The notes under the pieces: model-generated | What the model was told of the DNA's origin: nothing | Seen by the model: only the letters and a program-made list of their open reading frames with translations | The model's database searches: none | Assembly: GCA_948562205.1 (NCBI GenBank) | Contig: CAOYAN010000020.1 | Coordinates: 1 to 34,270, forward strand | Source of the DNA: an uncultured Clostridia bacterium | Lineage (GTDB): Bacteria; Bacillota; Clostridia; TANB77; CAG-465 | Direction of reading: 5' to 3' | Length of the DNA stretch: 34,270 bases | Shown here: positions 24,050 through 31,435 of the stretch, piece after piece | Position numbering within the stretch: the first letter of the stretch is position 1 | How the letters are laid out: the number at the start of each line of letters is the position of its first letter | Position numbers and translations under genes: made by a program

Positions 24050-24078
24050 TTGATATAATATTTTTAAAATAGTATAAT
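24050..24078 (+). promoter_or_regulatory. Candidate promoter of the 117-residue protein
   Basis: TTGATA (24050-24055) and perfect TATAAT (24073-24078) are 17 bases apart. Confidence 0.7.
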
Positions 24079-24138
24079 ATAGTAATTAAAACTTATAACT
24101 TGTAATAATTTACAACTGATTTATGGAGGAAATTTTAA

Positions 24139-24492
24139 ATGAAAAAAGATTGGGTTTATTTAGTTTTAACTGATGTAAAAACTAATAGTAAGTATAAAAT
24201 TGGTATTTTATACAAAGAAAATGGAAAGTATTATTTTAAATATATTTTCGATAATGTAGAAAAATTAAAAAAGAAGGGATTAGCTTTATTTATTGCTTTC
24301 CCAAAAATTAATGAATTATATGAAAATTTAAAATTATTTCCAGTGTTTAGTACAAGGCTTCCTGATAGAAAAAGACCAGATATTAAAAAAATTTTAAATA
24401 AATATGATATGTCAGAATATGATGAATTTGAGTTATTAAAAAGAAGTGGTGCAAAGCTTCCAACAGATAATTATGAATTTGTATGTAATTAA
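24139..24492 (+). CDS. Unknown protein resembling HipA N-terminal-like domains
   Basis: This 117-residue protein has an N-terminal strand pattern (WVYLVLTDVKTNSKYKIGIL) and the segment FSTRLPDRKRPDIKKIL ... EFELLKRSGAKLPTDNYEFV. That last pattern (RLPDxKRPD, LLxRSGxxxxTDxxEF) recalls small proteins often linked to HipA N-terminal-like or HIRAN families; this is from memory and not certain. There is no partner gene of toxin type beside it. GGAGGAA precedes the ATG, and it has its own promoter. Confidence 0.62.
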   Translation: MKKDWVYLVLTDVKTNSKYKIGILYKENGKYYFKYIFDNVEKLKKKGLALFIAFPKINELYENLKLFPVFSTRLPDRKRPDIKKILNKYDMSEYDEFELLKRSGAKLPTDNYEFVCN

Positions 24493-24525
24493 TATTATTA
24501 TAAAAAATAACATTAATAATAATCA

Positions 24526-24554
24526 TTGACATATACTAAATAATATAGTAAAAT
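24526..24554 (+). promoter_or_regulatory. Promoter of the small membrane-protein gene
   Basis: Perfect TTGACA (24526-24531) and TAAAAT (24549-24554) are 17 bases apart. Confidence 0.75.
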
Positions 24555-24584
24555 ATTTATATCAAAAAAAGGAGGTACTATTTA

Positions 24585-24935
24585 ATGTTTAGTGCTATTA
24601 GTGAACTGACTAATGTTGTGTTTGAAATTGTAGGTGGTATTTTTTCTTTTATGATTGCAATCATTGTTATTGCATCTATATGGAGGTTATATACCATAAA
24701 AGGCTATAAGGGATGGTATATGTTTATTCCAATTTATAATCTGTACATTTTATGCAAAATTGCAAATGTTTCTGTATGGTTACTGCTTTTATTATTGGTT
24801 CCTTTTGTAAGAGCTATTGTAGTATTTTACTTATATTATATGACTGCAAAAGCGTATAATAGAGGCTTATTATTTACAATTGGACTTATTGTTTTGCCAG
24901 TAATATTTATTCCAATTATGGCTTTTGATGATTAA
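24585..24935 (+). CDS. DUF5684-like small membrane protein
   Basis: This 116-residue protein has about three membrane segments (roughly residues 15-33, 59-82 and 92-112) and the motif GYKGWYMFIPIYNLYILCKIA, a pattern (GWxxxIPIYNxY) typical of DUF5684-type membrane proteins of unknown function. AGGAGG precedes the ATG. It is monocistronic, with its own promoter and a strong hairpin behind it. Confidence 0.75.
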   Translation: MFSAISELTNVVFEIVGGIFSFMIAIIVIASIWRLYTIKGYKGWYMFIPIYNLYILCKIANVSVWLLLLLLVPFVRAIVVFYLYYMTAKAYNRGLLFTIGLIVLPVIFIPIMAFDD

Positions 24936-24975
24936 AGTATGGGTGTCTGTTTTTTGGCACCCATACTTATATTTA
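24935..24975 (+). terminator. Hairpin terminator after the membrane-protein gene
   Basis: AAGTATGGGTG (24935-24945) pairs perfectly with CACCCATACTT (24958-24968). The following T-run is interrupted (ATATTTATT). Confidence 0.75.
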
Positions 24976-25078
24976 TTCATATTTTTATTATTTTTGCATT
25001 ATATTTAAAGAGGCAAAAAGAAAAAATTATTAAATCTTGTAATATTGTTTATTTCACACAAATTTCACATTATATTCA

Positions 25079-25128
25079 TTTACAAAAACATATTTTTGTA
25101 TTATAATATTTCGTGTTACAAAATATTA
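25079..25128 (+). promoter_or_regulatory. Promoter and operator-like palindromes of the MarR-ABC operon
   Basis: TTTACA (25079-25084) and perfect TATAAT (25102-25107) are 17 bases apart. The spacer is a palindrome, TACAAAAA-N4-TTTTTGTA (25081-25100). A second inverted repeat, TAATATTT-N9-AAATATTA (25104-25111 and 25121-25128), covers the -10 box and start. Both fit binding by the MarR regulator encoded next. Confidence 0.75.
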
Positions 25129-25151
25129 TTAATGTTATTTAGGAGGCTATT

Positions 25152-25595
25152 ATGGAAAAGGAAATAATTGATAAATTAATGAATGCTTTAATTAATTTTA
25201 AAAATCATCAAATTAAAAATTGTATCAATACACCTAATATGACACATAATCAAATGCTTACTATGTATATATTACACGATTTGGAAGAAAATAATAAAGT
25301 ATCACTTTTAAAACTTAGAAAAAATATGAGACTTGCACCATCAACTATAACACCAATTATTACATCTCTTGAAAAGGACGGATTAATACTTAGAAAAATT
25401 GATGAAAGTGATAGAAGAAATATATTTCTTACTTTAACTAAAAAAGGAAGAGAACATACTAAATATATACATGATAAAATGCAAAAAGAACTTAGTGAAT
25501 ATATTGAATATATGGGAGAAGATACAATATACTCACTTATAGATAACATTAATAAGACAATAATTTTTTTTGAGGAAAGGAAGAAGAAAGAATGA
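25152..25595 (+). CDS. MarR family transcriptional regulator
   Basis: This 147-residue protein has the MarR winged helix: MTHNQMLTMYILHDLEEN, recognition helix APSTITPIITSLEKDGLI and the wing with the family motif DESDRRNIFLTLTKKGRE. MarR proteins are dimeric repressors that let go of DNA when they bind small, often toxic, molecules. AGGAGG precedes the ATG. It overlaps the exporter gene by 4 bases (ATGA), so the three genes form one operon and the regulator probably represses it through the palindromes upstream. Confidence 0.92.
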   Translation: MEKEIIDKLMNALINFKNHQIKNCINTPNMTHNQMLTMYILHDLEENNKVSLLKLRKNMRLAPSTITPIITSLEKDGLILRKIDESDRRNIFLTLTKKGREHTKYIHDKMQKELSEYIEYMGEDTIYSLIDNINKTIIFFEERKKKE

Positions 25596-27331
25596 AAAAA
25601 GTATTTAGTTACTTAAAACCATATACATTTGCGATGATACTTGGAATATTACTAACTTTTTTCCAATCAATGCTTGATTTATATTTACCAGATTTAATGT
25701 CTGATATTATAAATAAAGGAATTGTTGGTCAAAATTTAGATGAAGTATATAGATATGGTAGATATATGGCATATGCTACAATAGGATTTATGCTTTGTGC
25801 CGTATTTGCAACTTTTATTGCTGCAAAGGTATCATCTGGTTTTGGTAAGAAATTAAGAGATGCAATATATGCTAAAGTAAACAAATTCTCACTTGCAGAA
25901 TTTAATAAATTATCCACATCATCTCTTATAACTAGGACTACAAATGATGTTACACAAGTACAACAACTAACACTTATGTCTATGAGAATGATGATTAGAG
26001 CACCACTTATGTGTATTGGTGGAATTATAATGGCTCTATCTAAAAATAAAGAGTTATCAATACTGTTTATTGTAGCAATACCATTGCTTCTTTTATCAAT
26101 TATGTTACTTGCAAAGAAAATACTACCACTCTTTACAAAAATGCAAGAATGTACTGATAGAATAAATCAGGTAATAAGAGAAAAACTTAGTGGTGTTAGA
26201 GTTATACGTGCTTTTGGAACTCAAAAGTATGAAGAAAAAAGATATGATAGAGCAAATAAAGATATATATGATGTATCATTAAAGGCAGCATATAGAATGT
26301 CAATACTTATGCCAATTGTTATGATGATTATAAATATTTCAAGTATTGTAATCGTTTGGGCAGGGGCTCATCTAATAGATGCAGGGAGCATGGAAATTGG
26401 AGATATGATGGCATTTGTAGAGTATGCAATTCAAGTATTATTCTCAATTTTAGGTGTTGCTATGATATTTATGATGATACCTAGAGCGCTTGTTTCTGTA
26501 AAAAGAATAAATGAAATATTTGAAACTGAATCTAGTATAAAGGATAGTGAAAAAGAAGTTGATATTGCTAAGCCTGGAGAAATAGAATTTATAAATGCTA
26601 CATTTAAATATGAAGATGCTGATATGCCAGTACTTAGTAATATGAACTTTAAAATAAAAAAAGGTCAGACTGTTGCAATACTTGGTACAACAGGTTGTGG
26701 TAAGACAACACTTTTAAACATAATGATGAGATTTTTTGATATAACAGAGGGTGTTGTTAGAATTGGTGGTGTAGATGTAAAAGATATGTCTATTAAACAA
26801 TTAAGAGATATGATTGGGTATGTACCACAAAAGGCTGTATTATTTTCTGGAACAATTGAAAGTAATATAAAATATGGTAAAGAGAATGCTACATATGATG
26901 AAATGGTGGAGGCTGCTAAAATATCACAAAGTTTTGATTTTATAGAATCTTTAGATAATAAATTTGCTTCTACAGTTGCACAAGGTGGAACAAATTTTTC
27001 AGGTGGTCAAAAGCAAAGATTATCTATTGCTAGAGCTATTATTAAAAAGCCACAAATATATATGTTTGATGATAGTTTCTCAGCTCTAGACTACGAGACA
27101 GATAAAAAACTTAGAGAAGCATTAAAGAAAAACATGAGAGATGCTACTGTAATTATTGTTGCACAGCGTGTAAGTACAGTACTAGATGCTGATAAAATAT
27201 TATTTATAGATGATGGAAAAATAATTGCACAAGGTACGCATGAGGAACTATATAATACTTGTGAAGAATATAAAAATGTAGTACTCTCACAAATAACAGA
27301 AGAGGAGGCGATACAAAATGGAGAAAAATAG
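25592..27331 (+). CDS. ABC exporter half-transporter with degenerate catalytic site
   Basis: This 579-residue protein has six membrane segments (about 15-300) and a nucleotide-binding domain. Walker A is GTTGCGKTT (about 365-373) and the signature is FSGGQ (about 470). The residue after Walker B is Asp (MFDDS) in place of the catalytic Glu, and the switch His is Gln (IVAQRVST). These two changes mark the partner that forms the degenerate site in heterodimeric exporters such as TM287/288, BmrCD and LmrCD. It works with the next gene, which it overlaps by 14 bases. Likely role is drug or peptide efflux. Confidence 0.92.
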   Translation: MKKVFSYLKPYTFAMILGILLTFFQSMLDLYLPDLMSDIINKGIVGQNLDEVYRYGRYMAYATIGFMLCAVFATFIAAKVSSGFGKKLRDAIYAKVNKFSLAEFNKLSTSSLITRTTNDVTQVQQLTLMSMRMMIRAPLMCIGGIIMALSKNKELSILFIVAIPLLLLSIMLLAKKILPLFTKMQECTDRINQVIREKLSGVRVIRAFGTQKYEEKRYDRANKDIYDVSLKAAYRMSILMPIVMMIINISSIVIVWAGAHLIDAGSMEIGDMMAFVEYAIQVLFSILGVAMIFMMIPRALVSVKRINEIFETESSIKDSEKEVDIAKPGEIEFINATFKYEDADMPVLSNMNFKIKKGQTVAILGTTGCGKTTLLNIMMRFFDITEGVVRIGGVDVKDMSIKQLRDMIGYVPQKAVLFSGTIESNIKYGKENATYDEMVEAAKISQSFDFIESLDNKFASTVAQGGTNFSGGQKQRLSIARAIIKKPQIYMFDDSFSALDYETDKKLREALKKNMRDATVIIVAQRVSTVLDADKILFIDDGKIIAQGTHEELYNTCEEYKNVVLSQITEEEAIQNGEK

Positions 27332-29312
27332 CAAAAAAGTAAAAGGGCCTCACATGGGAAAAGGTGGCATGTCTTTAGATAAACCTAAAAATTTTTCTAA
27401 AACTTTAAGAAGACTTATAAAATATATTGGAGACTATAATAAGGCAATACTTGTCGTTGTAATTGTATTAATACTTTCAACAATACTTTCAGTTAGATCA
27501 CCTAAAATACTTGGTAAGGCTACAACAGAACTTGGAAATAATGTTATACAAAAAATGACATATTCACAAATTAAGTTGTCTTTAGATAAAATGCCAAAGG
27601 AAATAGTAGATATGTTACCTAAGGATGCAACTGTACAAACTTTAATTGATATGAATTTAATACCAAATGAAGTTGTAGAAAAATTACCTGATGTATCAAA
27701 GAGTGTATCGCTAAGTGTAGAGCCAAAAATTAATTTTTCATATATTGGTAAGATACTTTTAATTGTACTATTTCTTTATTTTCTTAGTGCTATATTTAAT
27801 TATATTTGTAGTAGAGTTATGGCGTATGTTTCTCAAAAGGTAACATATAATCTAAGAAAAGAAATAGATAATAAACTAGATAAATTACCTTTAAGATTTT
27901 TTGATAAGCATACTCATGGAGAAATACTTAGTCGTGTTACAAATGATGTAGATACAGTAAGCAGTACACTGCAACAAGCAGTGGTTCAGATTTTACAATC
28001 TTTATTTAGTGTTATTGGTATTTTGATTATGATGTTATCTATAAGTCTTGGTATGTCAGGTGTAGCAATTCTTATAATACCTGTAAGCCTTATATTTGTT
28101 GCAACTATTGTAAAAACATCACAAAAGTATTTCTTAAGTCAACAAAAAAATCTTGGTAATTTAAATGGTAAGGTAGAAGAAACATATTCAGGAAACTTAG
28201 TAATTAGTGCGTTTAATATGCAAAAAAGAGAAATAAAAGAATTTGAAAAAATAAATAGCAATCTTTATTATTCAGGTTGGAAATCTCAGTTTTTGTCTGG
28301 TCTTATGATGCCAATTATAAATTCTATTAGTAATTTTGGCTATGTTGGTATTTGTATACTTGGTGCTATGCTTGCAATAGATGGCAAAATGACTATTGGT
28401 AATATTCAAGCTTTTATGCAATATACTGATCAATTTACAAGACCTATTGGTCAGTCTGCTAATATGTTAAATTTAATTCAAGGAGCTGTTGCAGCAGCTG
28501 AACGTATTTTTGAAATATTAGATGAAAAAGAAGAGGAACCAGATAAGGAAAATACTATAAAATTAAAAAATGTAGAAGGAAATGTTGTTTGTGATAAGGT
28601 GTATTTTGGATATGAGGATAATCCAAATCTTATAAAAGATTGGAGTCTTGATGTAAAAGCAGGAGATACAGTAGCAATTGTTGGACCTACAGGTGCAGGT
28701 AAAACTACTATAGTAAATCTTTTAATGAGATTTTATGAGATTGATGATGGAAAAATAACTATTGATGGAGTATCTACAAAAGATATTAGTAGAGATGAAT
28801 TAAGATCTATGTTCTCAATGGTATTACAAGATACTTGGTTATTTAAAGGAACAATAAAAGAAAATTTAAAATATGGAAGACAAGATGCTACAGATGAAGA
28901 AGTATATGAGGCAGCAAGGCTTGCCTATGCTGATAGATTTATAAAAGTCTTACCAGGTGGTTATAACTTTGAATTAAATGAAGATGCAAGTAATATTTCA
29001 CAAGGTGAAAAACAACTACTTACAATTGCTAGAGCAATTCTTGCAGATTCACCAATACTTATTTTAGATGAAGCAACAAGTAATGTTGATACTAGAACAG
29101 AGGAAATAATTCAAGATGCTATGAATAGACTTATGCAAGATAGAACAAGTTTTGTTATTGCTCATAGACTTTCTACTATAAAGAATGCAGATATTATACT
29201 TGTAATGGAAAATGGTAGAATTGTAGAACGTGGAAATCATAATGAATTGCTTGCTAAAAATGGAGCTTATGCAAGACTATATAATAGTCAATTTAGTGAG
29301 GAGGAAGAATAA
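27318..29312 (+). CDS. ABC exporter half-transporter with consensus catalytic site
   Basis: This 664-residue partner has a canonical Walker A GPTGAGKTT (about 457-465), a catalytic Glu after Walker B (ILILDEATS) and the switch His (IAHRLST). Its signature is altered to ISQGE, so its partner's degenerate Walker site pairs with this weak signature and only one site hydrolyses ATP. It is longer than usual because of a segment of about 70 residues after the first membrane helix (from ELGNNVIQKMTYSQIK to about PKINFSY), probably extracellular, as in BmrD/YheH-type subunits. GAGGAGG precedes the ATG. Confidence 0.93.
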   Translation: MEKNSKKVKGPHMGKGGMSLDKPKNFSKTLRRLIKYIGDYNKAILVVVIVLILSTILSVRSPKILGKATTELGNNVIQKMTYSQIKLSLDKMPKEIVDMLPKDATVQTLIDMNLIPNEVVEKLPDVSKSVSLSVEPKINFSYIGKILLIVLFLYFLSAIFNYICSRVMAYVSQKVTYNLRKEIDNKLDKLPLRFFDKHTHGEILSRVTNDVDTVSSTLQQAVVQILQSLFSVIGILIMMLSISLGMSGVAILIIPVSLIFVATIVKTSQKYFLSQQKNLGNLNGKVEETYSGNLVISAFNMQKREIKEFEKINSNLYYSGWKSQFLSGLMMPIINSISNFGYVGICILGAMLAIDGKMTIGNIQAFMQYTDQFTRPIGQSANMLNLIQGAVAAAERIFEILDEKEEEPDKENTIKLKNVEGNVVCDKVYFGYEDNPNLIKDWSLDVKAGDTVAIVGPTGAGKTTIVNLLMRFYEIDDGKITIDGVSTKDISRDELRSMFSMVLQDTWLFKGTIKENLKYGRQDATDEEVYEAARLAYADRFIKVLPGGYNFELNEDASNISQGEKQLLTIARAILADSPILILDEATSNVDTRTEEIIQDAMNRLMQDRTSFVIAHRLSTIKNADIILVMENGRIVERGNHNELLAKNGAYARLYNSQFSEEEE

Positions 29313-29323
29313 AATATAACCAT

Positions 29324-29356
29324 AAATACTGATATTAAATGTGTCAGTATTTTTTC
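29324..29356 (+). terminator. Intrinsic terminator after the ABC operon
   Basis: AAATACTGA (29324-29332) pairs perfectly with TCAGTATTT (29344-29352), followed by TTTTC. Confidence 0.88.
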
Positions 29357-29611
29357 TATAAAAATTGTTACTATTCAGACTAGGAAAATAAAATTTTGGT
29401 AACAAAATTATGTAATTGTGGATAACTTAATCAAAAAATAATAAAAATGAAGTGATAAAATAAACACAAAAAAAGGTTAATAGAGCAAAAGTGGATAACT
29501 GTATTCATTTTTGCTCTAATTTAATAAAAAAAGAAAAAAATGTAATATTTTTTATACAGACAAAAAAATAAATATGTGATAAAATAAAAAATATAAGGAG
29601 GATGATAAACT

Positions 29612-31112
29612 ATGGCAACAAAATGGCAAATGACAGATATGTATAAACAGTTAGAAGAAGTAATGAAAAAATGTGATAGTTTATCACAAGAAATAAAAGT
29701 TGTAAAGAAACAAACATCTCAAAAATATATAAAAGAAATTAAGCAAATGAAGAAAGAACATAAAGAGGAAGTCTATGCATTAAAAATGGAGATAAAAGAT
29801 TTAAAAGATAAGAATAATAAATTAAATAATGAAGTAGATAGACTTAAAAAGCAATTAAATAATAATAGTAATAATTCATCGCTTCCCCCATATTCTGATA
29901 TTAAACCAAATAAAAAAAGTATTCCTAATAATAGAGAAAAATCAGATAAAAAGATTGGTGCTCAAAAAGGTCATAAAGGATATCATTTATCTAAAAAGGT
30001 TGTTGAAGATAAAATAAGTAATAATGAATATATTCATCAAATAATTCCAGTTGGAAAAATATCAACTAGGTATATATCTAAATATGTATTAGATATACAA
30101 ATAAATGTAATCGCTAAAGAATATAGATTTTATCAAGATGAAAAAGGTAAATATAATATACCAAAAGAATATAAGACAGATATACAATATGGATCTGATA
30201 TAAAAGCGTTATGCACTTTTTTAAATATTGAAGGATTAGTAGCTATAGATAGATTACATATTTTGTAAAATCAATAACTCAAGATAAATTAAATATATCT
30301 AACGGAAGTATAGTAAACTTCATTAGTGAGTTAAAAACAAAATCTAATCCATTAATTAAAAATATAGAAGAAAAAATATTAAATAGTACTTTTATGCATA
30401 CTGATGCAACGACTTCTAGAAGTAATAATATAAATAATTGTGTTAGAACATATAGTACGACTAAATATACATTATTAAAAGCTACTAGAGGTAAAGGAAA
30501 AAATATATTGAAGAAACTAATATATTAAATAGATATATTGGAAAACTTTGTCATGATCATGAAACTGTAATGTATAACTATGGACAGAGACATGGAGAAT
30601 GTAATGTTCATACATCAATATATTTAAAGGGGAATTATCAAAACACTTCTAATTCATGGAGCAAAAATATGAGAAGTTTTTTGTGCTCACTTAATGAATA
30701 TAAAAAAGAATTGCAAAAAAAGGAAAAAAGTATATTGATGATGAACGCTTAAAAAAATATTCTTTACGCTATGATGAAATTTTAAATTTAGGAGTTGAGC
30801 AAAATAAACAAGTGAAATCTAAGTACTATAGAGATGAGGAGAAGAAATTATTAAATAGATTAAAAAAAGTATAAAGATAATCATTTAATGTTCATATATG
30901 ATTTTGAAATATCTTTTGATAATAATATGGCAGAAAGGGATTTAAGACATGTAAAATCAAAACAAAAAATATCTGGATGTTTTAGAAGTGATAAAGGACA
31001 GGAGGGATATCTTGATATAAAAAGTATAATTCTTAGTCTAAAAAAACAGTGTCGAGATTCTTTCTCTGTTATTAAAAATATATTTGAAAATCCCCCAGTT
31101 ACAATGATGTAA
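29612..31112 (+). pseudogene. IS66 family transposase, at least four frameshifts
   Basis: The reading starts MATKWQMTDMYKQLEEVMKK after AAGGAGG and has the usual IS66 coiled coil and NNSNNSSLPPYSD linker. It must change frame near 30260 (after AIDRLH), near 30505 (KGKN to EETNILNRYIG), near 30725 (KKELQK to KYIDDERLKKYS) and near 30868 (LKK to YKDNHLMFIYDF). Each needs one base added or removed, mostly in A runs. The three catalytic acids are still visible: Asp in MHTDATTS, Asp in CHDHETVMYNYG and Glu in NNMAERDLR. Joined, the protein would be about 500 residues. As given it cannot be made. Confidence 0.87.
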
Positions 31113-31118
31113 CTGGGG
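31093..31118 (+). terminator. Hairpin at the end of the transposase gene
   Basis: CCCCAGTTACA pairs perfectly with TGTAACTGGGG around ATGA. It includes the stop codon. No T-run follows, so it may rather shield the transposase gene or act in element folding. Confidence 0.6.
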
Positions 31119-31188
31119 CTTGAGTGCTTATCTAGTCTGAATAGTAACAAAAATTAACAAAAAGTAATATATATTTTATCAAAATATA

Positions 31189-31217
31189 TTGAAAAATAAA
31201 AATAAAAGTGGTAATAT
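31189..31217 (+). promoter_or_regulatory. Candidate promoter of the second (AC)n leader
   Basis: TTGAAA (31189-31194) and TAATAT (31212-31217) are 17 bases apart with a TGG extended element. It starts 41 bases after the insertion sequence ends. Its spacing to the leader ATG matches copy 1. Confidence 0.65.
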
Positions 31218-31256
31218 AAAAGAGTAAGAATTTTCTTACAAGAGAGAGGAAAAATT

Positions 31257-31322
31257 ATGGTAACTAAAATGCACACAAGTATGATTGAACTACACACACA
31301 CACACACACACGTAAAACCTAA
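31257..31322 (+). CDS. 21-residue leader peptide with His-Thr repeat (copy 2)
   Basis: This tiny ORF begins MVTKMHTSMIEL, has three His-Thr pairs from (AC)10, and ends RKT before TAA. GAGAGG precedes the ATG at a suitable distance. It matches copy 1 at 4581 in length, start, repeat and stop position. It precedes a hairpin, a terminator and an intact surface-protein gene. One more AC unit would extend the reading frame to a TAG at 31363-31365, directly at the foot of the terminator stem; one fewer stops it at TAA as soon as the repeat ends. A role as a cis-acting leader is inferred. Confidence 0.77.
   Translation: MVTKMHTSMIELHTHTHTRKT
31292..31311 (+). repeat. (AC)10 dinucleotide tract
   Basis: Ten pure AC units inside the second leader ORF, the same number as in copy 1 although the surrounding bases have diverged. 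Confidence 0.95.
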
Positions 31323-31340
31323 AAACATAAAAAATAATAA

Positions 31341-31399
31341 GGGCGTATTATGCCTAATAATATAGAGCTGATATAAGTAAGATTATATCAGTTATTTTT
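31341..31399 (+). terminator. Leader hairpin and attenuator-type terminator (copy 2)
   Basis: A small bulged hairpin (AGGGCG / TGCCT, 31341-31356) is followed by a strong stem, CTGATATAA (31368-31376) with TTATATCAG (31383-31391), 6-base loop, and the run TTATTTTTGTG. The stem ends 44 bases before the surface-protein ATG. Position and order match copy 1. Confidence 0.8.
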
Positions 31400-31435
31400 G
31401 TGTGTAAAAACCATAATAAAAGGTAGGAGGTAAGC

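Larger units (their letters stand above)
29367..31148 (+). mobile_element. IS66-like insertion sequence with defective transposase
   Basis: The element of 1,782 bases is bounded by perfect 17-bp inverted repeats: GTTACTATTCAGACTAG at 29367-29383 and its reverse complement at 31132-31148. The 7-base direct repeat AAAAATT flanks both ends (29360-29366 and 31149-31155); IS66 elements usually make 8. A single transposase gene, broken by frameshifts, fills most of it. A hairpin TAGAGCAAAA / TTTTGCTCTA (29481-29518) lies before the gene and another at 31093-31118 covers its stop codon. Confidence 0.88.

Noticed and set aside
30570..31112. Independent small genes after the transposase start
   Set aside because: The pieces (60 and 74 residues) match successive parts of one IS66 transposase, including its second Asp and final Glu, so they are fragments of one broken gene.
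4581..31322. Leader peptides as classical His or Thr biosynthetic attenuators
   Set aside because: The peptides alternate His and Thr only because the tract is (AC)n, and the genes downstream are surface proteins, not amino-acid biosynthesis genes. Starvation control cannot be fully excluded, but the shared three-frame stop pattern fits slippage better.
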